Assembly: GCA_022414725.1 (NCBI GenBank)
Contig: CM039463.1
Location: 26,063,205 to 26,127,204 of the forward strand
Direction of reading: 5' to 3'
DNA length: 64,000 nucleotides
Source of the DNA: Microglena sp. YARC
Taxonomy: Eukaryota; Chlorophyta; Chlorophyceae; Chlamydomonadales; Chlamydomonadaceae
Positions 33,698 to 44,470 of the stretch are shown here, piece by piece. The position numbers and the translations under genes were made by a program. The first letter of the stretch is position 1. Every line of letters starts with the position of its first letter. Under the pieces are notes generated by a model. That model had not been told where the DNA came from. It saw nothing but the letters and a program-made list of their open reading frames with translations, and did no database searches.

Positions 33698-35439
33698 CTG
33701 CAATAAATGTGACAAGAAACGTAATAATGAATTATCTGCATAGCACGGACTCCAGGGGCCCTTCCTTTACAATTTGTTGGGGTTCAGTACACTAGTGCTT
33801 CATTTTTAAACTGCCTTTCCTGTGTGTATGGTTGGGCAAGTCCCTTTAGCCTATTTGGCTATGTGTACACCTGGACGGTAAAATACATACATACCTTTAG
33901 TATCGCCACACGGTGAGGTATTATTAGTTATTTACGAGATCTGCAATATTGAATCATTTTTTTAAAATCTCGTTTTTCATCACAAGATCTGTAATATTGA
34001 ATCCTTTAAACAAAATCTTATTTGTTTATTTTTTACAATTCACAATATCTGTGATATATTGTACCCATATTGGGAAGCAGCGGTAGTTGTTACCAGCAGC
34101 AATACCGTATGCGCAACATGAAATGGCAAGAATAAACATTGGCAAATGTGGGTTTTAACCTTATTTCATGGATCACAAATGTGTGGCAAAACTAATTTGT
34201 CAAAGGGTTTGGGTCTGGGACTTGCTCAAGGTTTGACTTGGAAACATTTGGCAAAGCCACAATTTGCTTGTTACATTTCCTTCTTCCATGTTTACAAGTA
34301 GGTTGCTTGGGATTGCTTTAAAGAACAATTCATCTTGGTCATAGTCAGGAAAAGAAATGATCCAAATCAGGGCTCTGCCTGGCTAACGACTGAGGAAATC
34401 TGGTAACCTCGTTTGTTATGTTGGTGGTGTTTTGGGGGGGGGGGCGTGGAGGGGGGAATGGTCCGTGCATCAAATCTTCTTTGTTAGATAGGTATGAGTG
34501 GCCAAAGACCTCCATATGTAGTAGTCCAGGCTCGGGGCAGATCCTTGCAACAGAACGGTGGTGGGCGAATCACCCTTCGAGTCTGGGACATAGAAACGTG
34601 GCATCCGGCTAGCGTTCAAACCGCTGCCGGTCAAACCAGTCAGTGCGATAGGCGCGACCAGCTTCGACAGGCACGACCAGCTTCAATAGGCGCTACCAGC
34701 TCATTGTATCTCGAAAGCAGTGCATGCAAGGAACGATCAAGGAGATCCGGACCAGTCGAGCTGAGATTGTTTGAATCGACGGTGTTGGACAAACTTGGCA
34801 AACGCCGGCGACCCGGGACTGGCTCACTTACGTGCTGAAACGACGTTGGCAAATGGTCGTTTGCCAAATCATTTGCCATTACATGTTGCGCATACGGTAG
34901 ATTGGATTGGAACATGCTTTTTCAGCAAAATCTGGGCTGCTCACAGTCTTCTAATTCCATATCCTCCCATCCCCATAGAAACCAGGGAGCATACCCAGCG
35001 GCATTTAACTATTTATGCATGGGACGACTGCATATAACACATTTAATTGTTTATGCATGGGACGACTGCATATAACACAATAACTATTTGTTTAGGTAGG
35101 TAGGTATGCATGGGACGGCTGCATGTAACACTACTTTTTACACTTAAGAACACCATACCTCACTGGACAGCTGGTGCATGGCTATAATTATATTTGGCTA
35201 CCCATGGACTGTAAAATGCATGCATGCACGTGCAGATCAGATAGTCAAGTGCGTATATACATTTGGGCTGTTGCTTGAAATAAAAACAGCATGGGCGGTT
35301 CACTGTCTCCTTCTTGCATGTGTGTGTTGCATGTGTTGCATGTGTGATGTGTGTGTGTTGCATGTTGCATGTGTGATGTGTGTGTGTTGCATGTGTCATG
35401 TGTGTAATCTGCATACCATGCAAATTCTCGGTTTGTGAT

Positions 35440-35860
35440 AGCGTGGGGAAAGCAGATTGATATATGCTGCCATGATCTAAGTGAGTTCACAGGGAAAGCA
35501 GACTGGCACATGTTGACAAGATTTAAGAGAGTTAACAAGGAATAGCAGATTGACACATGCTGACATGACCTGAGTGAGTCAGGACAGGGAAAGCAGATTG
35601 ACACATGTCAATACAGATAAAAACATGCTGATATGATCTAAGGGAGCTAAGAAGGAAAAACAGATTGACAGATGCTAACATGACCTGAGTGAGGTAACAT
35701 AAAAAGCAGATTGAAACGCATGAATTTGACCTAACGGAGTTAACAAGGAAAAGCAGATTGACACATGCTGACATGATCTAAGGGAGTTAACAAGGAAAAG
35801 CAGATTGACACATGCTGACATTGCCTGAGCGAGTTAACAGCGAAATCAGATCGAAACACG
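35440..35860. repeat. Tandem repeat of about 40-48 bp in importin intron 9
   Basis: Units of the form GGAAAGCAGATTGACACATG-CTGACATGATCTAAGTGAGT-TAACAA recur about nine times with indels. It is non-coding. Confidence 0.75.
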
Positions 35861-36031
35861 TTAATATGATCTATAAGTGAGTTAGCATGAAGAGGAGGCA
35901 AAGCAACACCTTCAGGTCAGCTCCTCTCCCTGGCTATCCCAACACTCATGCATGTGACTTACAGTCTACAACATGAAGCCAACCCAAGATATTGGACACC
36001 CTCCTCAGCCACAACCGCAACTGACCTAAAC

Positions 36032-36195
36032 CAGCGTACTACATGGTTTTGGAGCCCGACTGCGCAATTGAAGCACATTTAAACCTCCTCTGGGTGCAGC
36101 GCGCAGATTTTCGTTTTCAGTTGAGTCAAAATGCAAACCAAAAGGAGGCAGTTGCGCTCTTGAAGCAACCCAAGATGACCAAATGTAGTACCCTG
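36032..36195. mobile_element. hAT-like MITE, copy 3, in importin intron 9
   Basis: The termini are CAGCGTACTAC and (inverted) CAGGGTACTACATTT. The flanks ACCTAAAC and ACCTTAAC match at 7 of 8 positions. The interior (TTTTGGAGCCCGACTGCGC, GTGCAGCGCGCAGATTTTCG) is a diverged version of the copies at 16747 and 24286. Confidence 0.7.
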
Positions 36196-36617
36196 ACCTT
36201 AACCACACCCCACCCCTCAGCTCTCACACCCCACCCCTTCTTCCACTATGGGCCAAAAGGGATGCAGATACCTAGAACGCCTTGAAGCCAGCCTGACCAG
36301 CAGTATGGATGTTACAGTCCAGGGGTACGCTAAATAGGCTTAAGGGACATGCCCAACCATGACAGGAACGGCTACAAATAAAAAGCAATGATGAACTGAA
36401 CCCCAAACAAGTCCCTTGAGGGCCCTGAGTGCTTGCTACAGTGATATTTGAATTCTACAATTGTAATTAAATCATGATTCCACAACCATCATTCCTAGAA
36501 TGCCTTGAAGCCAGCACGACCAGCTGCCCAAGTAACTCTCATGCAAATAAGCATAAGGTCTGTCTCAGCTACTGATCTGAGTATGGAGCTGGATAGAAGC
36601 TGCAATCTACTCCCGAA

Positions 36618-36736
36618 CACTGAAAATGTAGGGGGTCTTCAGCAACCTTTTCTGCACCCCTGCGGCACCCCTCCTACCCAATATGCAACCTTCAAATCCA
36701 AATAAAAGGGTTCCGAAGACCCCCAAATTAACAGTG
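36618..36736. mobile_element. CACTG...GGGGGTCTTC short inverted-repeat element
   Basis: It begins CACTGAAAATGTAGGGGGTC-TTC and ends as the inverse (GAAGACCCCCAAATTAACAG-TG), with TTTTCTGCACCCCTGCGGCA-CCCC inside. Related copies lie at about 26570-26680, 32216-32320, 42341-42434, 46144-46261 and 49213-49332. The length is about 119 bp. Confidence 0.65.
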
Positions 36737-36764
36737 CAAAACAACAATGAGGCACTCACCAGTG

Positions 36765-36965
36765 ATATTATTTTCAAATCTGAAAGAGGAAGTCTTATTA
36801 CGTTTTTGTATTTGCCTCCCCCCAGGACAGCATCCTAATTACGATTGTAGTCATTTTTTTGTCGATTGAAGTCAATTTAAGTTTATTTCAGTTTTGTTTT
36901 TTTAGGTCTCTTGTTACGACAATTTGGGCCAAAACGGGTTATTATATTACGATCGTAATATGTTC
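36765..36965. repeat. Dispersed repeat 'CCAAAACGGGT', copy 2
   Basis: It contains TTTTCAAATCTGAAAGAGG and GGGCCAAAACGGGTTATTATA-TTACGATCGTAATA. It is related to 29553 and 41624. Confidence 0.5.
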
Positions 36966-37108
36966 AGGGAACCAAAATCCCTGGCACTCACCCACACCCA
37001 CCCATAATGAGGCACTCACCCACAGGCACCCACCCACCCACTCACAGTGAGGCAACCACCCAAATGACAGGCACTCATCCACAGGCCCCCTTGATGCCCC
37101 TTGCGCAC

Positions 37109-37375
37109 CTGCAGCACTGCCGCCAGGTTGAACGGAATCTGCAGGCCCTGCCTCATGGAAGGGAGCGCAACAAAGCAGCTCCAAGCACTCAAGAACTTTT
37201 CTGCATACATCTGGGTCAGAGCTGCATGCCGCTTTGGCGACGGCCAGCAGCACCGAATCTAACACAGGCAAGTAGTTGCTCAATTCGAAGTTGACAAGGC
37301 AGACTGGGAGATGGATGACTGCAGTGGATACGATCTCCAGAAGCCCCAGCAGAGAGGAGGCGTCTTCATCAGAAC
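37109..37375 (-). CDS. Exon 9 of transportin-3/importin-13-like karyopherin
   Basis: The acceptor is TTGCTGCAG|GTTCTGATG and the donor GCTGCAG|GTGCGC. Phase 1 is kept on both sides. SDEDASSLLGLLEIVSTAVI and LPVLDSVLLAVAKAACSSDP align with the transportin-3 HEAT region around 'HPDVVEDFFRL...LQ.....ANSSVM'. The donor-side 20 residues are Gly/Ala rich and less certain; an alternative earlier donor is possible. Confidence 0.7.
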
Positions 37376-37825
37376 CTGCAGCAATAAGCAGCATGACATG
37401 CCGACAACTAAGCAATGCAGGGTGGGTGGGTGGGTGGGGTGATCTAGGAGGAGTGCGGGCCGTACCACAGACACAAGAACGGTCAAAAGGAAGTTGGTAT
37501 GCTAGGGTACATTTCAACATTTATGAGAAGTTGATCATGGTTAGGGTGAGGATAAGACTCTATAGATTCATACAGATAGATAAATCTAAATCTAAATATA
37601 GAAACGGGCAAACCTGGGTTTTTGAAAAGGGGCATAGGGAACCTTTTAAACCCCAATATATGGTTGTATGGTAAGGGCATAGGGCACTGTATCATTCTAT
37701 AACAATCATGGGATTTTATGTCTACGTGGTGCAATCGCATATATAATAGATATACCAATTTTGTATGCATATATCCTGCATATATATATACCTTATTATG
37801 GTGGAAGGAAATTGCAGAAGGTTAT

Positions 37826-38440
37826 GTTGTGTACATGACGATGCTCATGATCTGAGTGTGATGGATGTGTACATGACAATGCTCATGATCTGAGTGTGAT
37901 GGATGTGTACATGACAATGCTCATGATCTGAGTGTGATGGATGTGTACATGACGATGCTCATGATCTGAGTGTGATGGATGTGTACATGACGATGCTCAT
38001 GATCTGAGTGTGATGGATGTGTACATGACAATGCTCATGATCTGAGTGTGATGGATGTGTACATGACAATGCTCATGATCTGAGTGTGATGGATGTGTAC
38101 ATGACAATACTCATGATCTGAGTGTGATGGATGTGTACATGACAATGCTCATGATCTGAGTGTGATGGATGTGTACATGACAATGCTCATGATCTGAGTG
38201 TGATGGATGTGTACATGACAATGCTCATGATCTGAGTGTGGTGGATGTGTACATGACAATGCTCATGATCTGAGTGTGATGGATGTGTACATGACAATGC
38301 TCATGATCTGAGTGTGATGGATGTGTACATGACAATGCTCATGATCTGAGTGTGATGGATGTGTACATGACAATGTTCATGATCTGAGTGTGGTGGATGT
38401 GTACATGACAATGCTCGTGATCTGAGTGTGATGGATGTGC
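37826..38440. repeat. 38-bp satellite, about 16 copies, in importin intron 8
   Basis: The unit ATGACAATGCTCATGATCTG-AGTGTGATGGATGTGTAC repeats head to tail with very few substitutions (ACGATG for ACAATG, GTGGTGG for GTGATGG). The low divergence suggests recent expansion. Confidence 0.95.
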
Positions 38441-38597
38441 GTTAGTTGATACTTTCTGGTTTTGGGGTACTGCATGAGATCATGCGAGGCTCTGTTGCAG
38501 AGCTACAAACACCGAACTTGGGGTCTGCCACCTGCCTACCTCAACACCATCACCCCAGTGGCAATCCCTACGGCATCCTGCACCCCGTTCAGATTGT

Positions 38598-38905
38598 TAA
38601 ACAGGTGTTTAGGGTGTTAAACACCTGTTTACATACATGTTCAACCAATGTTGAACATAAACAGGTGTTTAACACCCTGAACACCTGTTTAACACCCTGG
38701 ATTCCTGCTGAACACCCTGAACACCTGTTTAACACCATGAACACCTGCTCAACACCCTGAACACATGTTTAACACCCAGGACACCTGTTTAACACCCTGA
38801 ACACCTGTTTAACACCTAGGACACCTGTTTAACACCCAGGACATATGTTTAACACCCTGAACACCTGTTTAACAACCTGAACACCTGATTAACAACCTGA
38901 ACAGG
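38598..38905. repeat. 20-bp tandem repeat in importin intron 8
   Basis: Units of AACACCCTGAACACCTGTTT with variants, including one inverted run at about 38598-38632 (AACAGGTGTTTAGGGTGTTA), so part of the array can form a hairpin. Confidence 0.85.
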
Positions 38906-39228
38906 GTGCAGGCTGACACAGGGACTACACCCCATGGAGCCTGCGCAGAGCCTTGACCACACAAGTCCATACTCATCTTGCATGACCTGTTCATGTCTTC
39001 ACAACCGTGTAATCCGCTTAGTGTACTCCCTCCCTGGTTTCTGTGGGTATCGCACAGGGGGAAATATGATTGGGAGACGGTGAAGAGCCCAGAGTTGTCT
39101 GATTAAACATGGAACAATTCAAATGTATGTTTGTATGTTACAGTCCAGGGGTAGGCCAAATAGGCTAAAGGGACTTGCCCAACCATGTAGGAGATTTAAA
39201 AATCATTTACCATAGGAGAGCAGATTAC

Positions 39229-39699
39229 CTTGAGCGGGCTCAGTGACTTTCCTGCTTCGGAAAGGTGCCAAAACAACGTTGCCTGCCGCACTCATGCATA
39301 CTTGAACAACGTTGCGCAAACTGCTTCCGAAGGGGTCCAAATCATGTCCACTGTTTGATTGCACATTTGGAGGTCTGGCTGTCTGAGTGGCGCCCCCCCC
39401 AGGCACGTGAAGCTGGGCATACACTTCCATACAGCAGCTTAGCAGGCTGCATGATCCCCTGCCGATGAGCAAGTTGACTGGCAGTCCATGAAGAAGGACC
39501 AAGGACATCTGGACAACCTTGGATGATGTAGTTGCATCACTCTTCTGCAACGCAGCTGACATCATTGACGCAGTTGCTTGGAAGATAGGTGCGGCACTGG
39601 CTGTTTGTTGCCAACAGGGTTGCGTCTGGTTCATGTATGAGATCATGGTCCAGACTGCGCTGACGAGCTCCAATAGCTGGTTCTGAATATTCTGGTAGC
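39229..39699 (-). CDS. Exon 8 of transportin-3/importin-13-like karyopherin
   Basis: The acceptor is CTCATGCAG|GCTACCAG and the donor GCTCAAG|GTAATC, both phase 1. NQLLELVSAVWTMISYMNQT and the following helices fit the 'VI.EIWPVLS...' HEAT repeat of transportin-3. A Gly/Thr/Pro-rich insert (HVPGGGATQTARPPNVQSNS) enlarges it relative to animal homologues. An ATATCG palindromic element begins about 27 bp upstream of the acceptor. Confidence 0.75.
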
Positions 39700-39725
39700 C
39701 TGCATGAGTCAGCCGTGCAGTGTGA

Positions 39726-39896
39726 TCAGGGTTGTCAAGCACGATATTGTTTTGATGTATCCTATATTTTTATTTATCGTATGATATATCGATGATATCA
39801 TATCATACAATATCCAAGATATCCAAGATATTGTATGAAATCATTATGTACTTCGCTCGCTAATCTTGGGGACCAGTACGATATTGACATTCCTAA
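39726..39896. mobile_element. TAGGGTTGTCAA inverted-repeat element abutting an importin acceptor
   Basis: It starts (C)AGGGTTGTCAAGCACGATAT and ends GGACCAGTACGATATTGACA-TTCCTA. The interior is ATCGTATGATATATCG palindromes. The left end is only about 27 bp from the acceptor of exon 8, so element sequence supplies most of the intron 3' region, including probable branch-site sequence. Confidence 0.65.
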
Positions 39897-40534
39897 GCAT
39901 CATCTTTGTCAGAGAGGTGCATAGTCAGACAGAGTGACGAGCAAAGATGGTGCAAGACACAAGGATTTGAACAAATCAGGGCTTCTAAAGCTATAGGCCC
40001 GTTTTTTATTAAGGGCTTTGTGGGCAGAGCCCACGGTTTCCAGACAGCCCTCGCTAGACACCTATGTCTTTTAGTAAGCTAGTATCAGCAGTGTAGAGCT
40101 AGGCACAGAAATGTCCATCAATGTTTTTTTCTTTTTAGCCCTTCCTAACACGGTAGGGCAAGTCACTTTAGCCTACTTGGTCTACCCCTAGATTGTAACA
40201 GACATACATGCTCAGGAATGTGGAGCTAGCAGGGGTGTTAATGCGGACAGAACACTCGCTCAAATCAAACTTACACCATGACTTAGGAAGTAATATGTGG
40301 GAGGACAATATGTAACACGTGCAATTTTTCTGTTTTGTTTTGCTAAGTTTGATTGAATAAGGATACTCCTATTAGGGCTGATTTAGCTATTAGCCCTCAT
40401 AGGGCTAATTTGGTCCACACGTAGCCCTAACCTCCTGATATGTAAAGAGTGGCCCTGGATGAAGCCTCATATCAGAATGATCACAACTAGAGGTGACCGC
40501 CCTATCGGGCAGTCACCTCTCGCACGGTCGTGGT

Positions 40535-40845
40535 TACGTGGGTCTGTGTCTCGGTCTGGGTCTGTGCCTCGGTCTGGGTATCGGTCTGTGCCTCGGTCTG
40601 GGTCTCGGTCTGGGTCTGTGTATCGGTCTGGGTCTCGGTCTGGGTCTCGGTCTGGGTCTCGGTCTCGATCTGGGTCTTATGGGTCGATCTGGGTCTTATG
40701 GGTCACTCTGGTCACTCTCGATCTGAGAGTTATGGGTCGATCTAGGTATTATGGGATCTGGGTATTATGGGATCTGGGTATTATGGGTCGATCTCGGTCT
40801 GGGTCTCGGTCTGGGTCTCGGTCTGGGTCTCGGTCTTCTGCGTCT
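40535..40845. repeat. Tandem TCTGGGTCTCGG 12-bp repeat
   Basis: Alternating TCTGGGTCTCGG and TCTGGGTCTTATGGGTCGA units occupy importin intron 7. All three plus frames stay open because the period is a multiple of three. It is not a gene. Confidence 0.9.
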
Positions 40846-41337
40846 CGAAGCTTCCATGCGGCATCCGCAGGTCATGCGCAACGTCGGCTGGCGTCGCCCG
40901 AGGGCGCTCACGGGCGCCGAACCCTTAGGTTAAATTGCTCCTCCTCCTCCAGTGTGAGCGGTGTAACCGTGGTGTATCTGCTTAGTTGAGGGCGGTAATC
41001 ACCTTCCATAGCAAATGGGCTTGCTATGAGAATTCTGCCAGTTAAACTAGGCGCTCAAGTAAAAGCAGCCGCGCGAAACTAAATAAGATTGACACCCAGT
41101 TAGCTGTGAAAGAAAGCAACAAATGAATAATGCAACAGCTTGTAAAGCAGCTCAATTGAGGAGTTCCAATTCCAATCAAGCAACTGACGATGCATACAAG
41201 AGTGGACTCTTTCCCTTGCAATTCCTTCACCTGGACCACGGTAAGTTCCCGGTTCATCCCCCCGCAGGCATGGTGGGGATGGGTTGGTGGGGTCGGGGTC
41301 GGGGGGGTAGGTAGGGTTAGTGGTGTGTGTGTGTGCA

Positions 41338-41362
41338 GGGGGGGGGGGGGGGGGGGGGGGGG
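41338..41362. repeat. Poly(G) run
   Basis: About 25 consecutive G in a G/T-rich stretch inside importin intron 7. Confidence 0.9.
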
Positions 41363-41623
41363 GTAAGTTGAGGTGGGGTTGGGTTGGTGTGGTTAGTTTG
41401 ATCTCCGAAAGGGCCCCAGAGGTAGGTACCCTGAACTATGTCGATAATTTCCCACACCTAAGCCTCAGTTGACCTAGACAAGTTTGTGCACTGTCTAATC
41501 CCATTAGTAGGCTCCCTGGTTTCCGTGGGTCTCGCACGGGGGGACTTGGAATCGGAAGGTGGTGAGCAGCCCAGGTGTGCTGAAAAAGCATGTAATAATG
41601 TAACAACCCAATTCAATCGAAGG

Positions 41624-41806
41624 ATCATTTTTCAAATCTGAAAGTGGGATTTTTCTAGCTTAATGGTTTTAGGCCACCTCCAGTGTTTTATTGTTTTCCA
41701 GCTTTTCATAGCTTTTTAGGGCCATTTAAGACCATGATCTTTTACGCTTAGTAGCAATTTTGGCTCAACTGGGTCAAAAGTAGAGATCGCTATATACAGC
41801 GGGGGG
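41624..41806. repeat. Dispersed repeat 'AACTGGGTCAAAAGTAGAG', copy 3
   Basis: It runs from TTTTTCAAATCTGAAAGTGGG through GCCACCTCCAGTG to CAACTGGGTCAAAAGTAGAG-ATCGCTATATA. It matches 29553-29768. Confidence 0.55.
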
Positions 41807-41935
41807 GGGAATCCCTAATTCAATCAATTCCTTAACTGTCCCTATCATGATAGAAATGCCCCAATGGTCCCATACGTCCCAGAAACCCCCCACTACAATT
41901 CACAGGTGTATACAAGCTAGCTAACCATAGCTAAC

Positions 41936-42062
41936 CTTTTCCGCTACGAGCAGCAGCTTCCAGGCAGCTCCTCTCGCTTGCTACCCAGCCAAACCTGTTG
42001 TAACATAGTGCACCTTGAAGCTTACAGAATCAGCTTTCCAATACTGTTGAAAAGCTAGTGCT
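41936..42062. mobile_element. AGCTTTTC-family element, one-ended fragment
   Basis: The left arm CCTTTTCCGCTACGAGCAGC-AGCTTCCAGGCAGCTCC is present and the right arm is not. Confidence 0.6.
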
Positions 42063-42283
42063 GGAACCTTACACCTCATGGACTAGCTTGAGCTCCAAGT
42101 GAAATTTCATGTAACTGCATACATTCGAGATGTTTTTCGATCTCGGATCCCCCCACCACCAGCACCAATCACCCTGCCACCCAGGCACCCACATCCGCAC
42201 CCAAACCGACACACCCGCACAGATTATTCTGTGGCGAAGGCTTGTTCAGCATCTTTTTCGTGCCCCACAGTCAGTGCTAGCTT

Positions 42284-42286
<3 letters not shown>

Positions 42287-42340
<54 letters not shown>
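42287..42340. repeat. G54 homopolymer
   Basis: An uninterrupted run of 54 guanines in importin intron 7, about 260 bp from a splice donor (C54 in the pre-mRNA). It is the longest homopolymer in the window. Confidence 0.9.
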
Positions 42341-42343
<3 letters not shown>

Positions 42344-42598
42344 CCTTTTATAGCTTGGGAGGGTGCATGATGCGTGAGAGGGGTGCTGCAGGGGGTGCAT
42401 ACAAGAGTGCCGGGGACCCCATAAATGTGCAGTGAGTTGGAGGTGTAATGATGGCTAATGACGGCTAACTGCATGATGCGTGAGAGGGGTGCTGCGGGGG
42501 GTGCATACAAGAGTGCCGGACACCCAATAAATGTGCAGTGACTTGAAGGTGTAATAATGGTAACTGCCAGCTAACTGCAATATATATAAGGAACAAAC

Positions 42599-43036
42599 CT
42601 GGCTGAAGCGAAGTGGATGCTGCCGTCCCTTCATCTGTTCCGTGCTTCTCTATTGATTCCACAATCATGGTGAGAACCATAATGCTGTCGCAGATGCTCT
42701 TGATAGCACCAGCAGATGACATGAACGACGAGCGTCGGGATGACAAGGCAGCTGCGCTGCACAACTGTGCTACTGTAGGCGTAACGGCGGCCAACCGATC
42801 GGCTAGCTGGACTTGATTAGACGGTACTAAGGAAGGAGTGTACTCCGGTGAAGTTCTGATCATGTGCGCGTCGGACAGTTGCAGGTCAGCCATCATCCCT
42901 ACGACCTTGATCAGCTCTGTCAGCTGAAGACTTGCAAACTGCATGATCAGGTTGCCAGCTGAGCTGCGAGCCAGGGAGGCAAGCTTGCACAACGTTGACA
43001 GCAGAATCTCCTCAGTGGACGAGTCTTCGAGCTTAC
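42599..43036 (-). CDS. Exon 7 of transportin-3/importin-13-like karyopherin
   Basis: The acceptor is AATCCAG|GTAAGCTC and the donor CAGCCAG|GTTTGT. Phase 1 is kept throughout. The product runs GKLEDSSTEEILLSTLCKLA...IMQFASLQLTELIKVVGMMA...LADRLAAVTPTVAQL, matching the transportin-3 segment 'L....LLKG.A.VL..LP......L..LC..Q...L.......LDRLAVIFR'. A Ser-rich insert is present near SSRRSSFMSSAGAIKS. Confidence 0.8.
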
Positions 43037-43204
43037 CTGGATTTAGATCATGACAAAATATTAAGGAATCGGTACACAAGAGTCTAGAACCTTAAAGGAG
43101 GCCGCCTAAGAAAAACTGGATAAGGGTTTGAGGCTTAGACTCTGATAGGGGACTGTAGTCCCGAATATACTGCTGCAAGCAGGCAGGAGTCGATTTAAGT
43201 CACA

Positions 43205-43275
43205 CAGACAAGCTTGCAACAAAATGGACAGCAGAAGCTTCCTCAAGTGGACGAGTCTTCAAGCTTACCTCCCAA
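43205..43275 (-). pseudogene. Intronic partial copy of exon 7 start
   Basis: GACAGCAGAAGCTTCCTCAA-GTGGACGAGTCTTCAAGCTT-ACCTCC parallels exon 7 and its acceptor junction at 42985-43043 (GACAGCAGAATCTCCTCAGT-GGACGAGTCTTCGAGCTTAC-CTGG). The copied acceptor AG is altered. Confidence 0.7.
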
Positions 43276-43289
43276 GGTGTCAAAAGGAA

Positions 43290-43700
43290 TACATAAGGAA
43301 TAAAGGAATACATAAAGGAACACATAAGCAATTAAGGAACACATAAAGGAACACATAAGCAATTAAGGAATACATAAGGAATAAAGGAAAACATAAAGGA
43401 ACACGTAAGCAATTAAGGAATACATAAGGAATAAAGCTGAATTAAGGAATCAATCAGAAATAAAGCTGAAAGAAGGAATACGTAAGGAATAAAGCTGAAT
43501 AAAGGAATACATGAGGAATAAAGCTGAATGAAGGAATACATGAGGAATAAAGCTGAATAAAGGAATAAATAAGGAATATAGTTGAATAAAATAATAAATA
43601 AGGAATAACGCTGAATAACGGAATAAATAGCAAAACAGCGGAATAAATAAAGAATAAAGGAATAAGTAAGGAATCACGGAAGAAATAAGGAATAACATAC
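43290..43700. repeat. AAGGAATACATAAGGAATAAAG tandem repeats in importin intron 6
   Basis: A-rich units of 22-30 bp (GGAATACATAAGGAATAAAG-CTGAAT) repeat for about 400 bp. Confidence 0.85.
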
Positions 43701-43859
43701 TTGCAGCAAAATGATGTGAATTGGTGTTTTGGGGGTGCTACATAAGTCTTTATGTTGCACCTTTGTACTCCTCGTAGCTTTTGATGAGCTACTAGCAGCT
43801 TTTTTGCCCCAATAAGGAACCCCAACAGACACTGCTGCCTGTTCTTGACAACAAAACCC

Positions 43860-43962
43860 TGATCAACATCTACACTCGCCAGCTCTCTGCTGCATACCCC
43901 CACGAGCAGCTTGCACTCCAAGCACCTGGTCAACCCAATCTAGGTGGTTGTCCGGGATATAC
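43860..43962 (-). pseudogene. Intronic partial copy of exon 6 end including its donor
   Basis: About 95 bp at roughly 85% identity to 44030-44135, covering the last part of exon 6 and the exon-intron junction (CCAGCTCTCTGCTGCATACC shared). The copied donor reads GGCGAGTG where the real one reads GGTGAGTG. It lies about 170 bp downstream in the transcript. Confidence 0.8.
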
Positions 43963-44047
43963 TACTGACAAAAACACAAGACACTTGGTTCACAAACTTC
44001 TACCCTAGCCTAGAGACAAGCATGCAGGTATCAACATCGACACTCAC

Positions 44048-44329
44048 CAGCTCTCTGCTGCATACCCCCACGGGCGGCATACACTCCTAGCAGCTGGTCA
44101 ACCCAAGCTAGATGGTTGTCGAGGATGTGCATGGCCAGTGCTGGCAAATGGCACATGCGCTGCAAAGAGGTGGCACCGTTGCGGCTCAGCTTTGCATCAC
44201 TGGATTGGAGGGTGTGACCAATGGCCTGCAGAATGCTAGGAATGGCGGCCATACCCTCGGGGCGGCAGGTGTACCACGGGGCCAAGCCAGCCAGCAAGGT
44301 TAGCGATGTGCCTGACAGCTTTGGGGAGC
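44048..44329 (-). CDS. Exon 6 of transportin-3/importin-13-like karyopherin
   Basis: The acceptor is TATGCTGCAG|GCTCCCC and the donor GAGCTG|GTGAGTG, both phase 1. TSLTLLAGLAPWYTCRPEGM...AIPSILQAIGHTLQ...LSRNGATSLQRMCHLPALAM aligns with the family segment 'TSI.LVGE...W....P..L..VL..L...L..P....AAA.A...IC..C...M', among its best-conserved stretches. Confidence 0.85.
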
Positions 44330-44363
44330 CTGCAGCATAGTCAGGGTCCATGTGTGATATGTC

Positions 44364-44470
44364 TAGGGAACGGAAATATGACATCATATGATAGCATGTA
44401 GTCATATGATATCAGATCAACAGATATCACATGATATCAGACTAGGCTAGAGTTACCATATATATACAAT
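44364..44470. mobile_element. Palindromic TAGGGAACGGC element, copy 3 (right end lost)
   Basis: It starts TAGGGAACGGAAATATGACA and contains the shared core AGACTAGGCTAGAGTTACCA. It lies about 35 bp from the acceptor of exon 6, inside intron 5. Confidence 0.6.

Noticed and set aside
40459..40989. Gly/Ser/Arg repeat frame (SRSGSRSGS)
   Set aside because: It is a product of the 12-bp TCTGGGTCTCGG repeat, on the strand opposite the importin gene and inside its intron.
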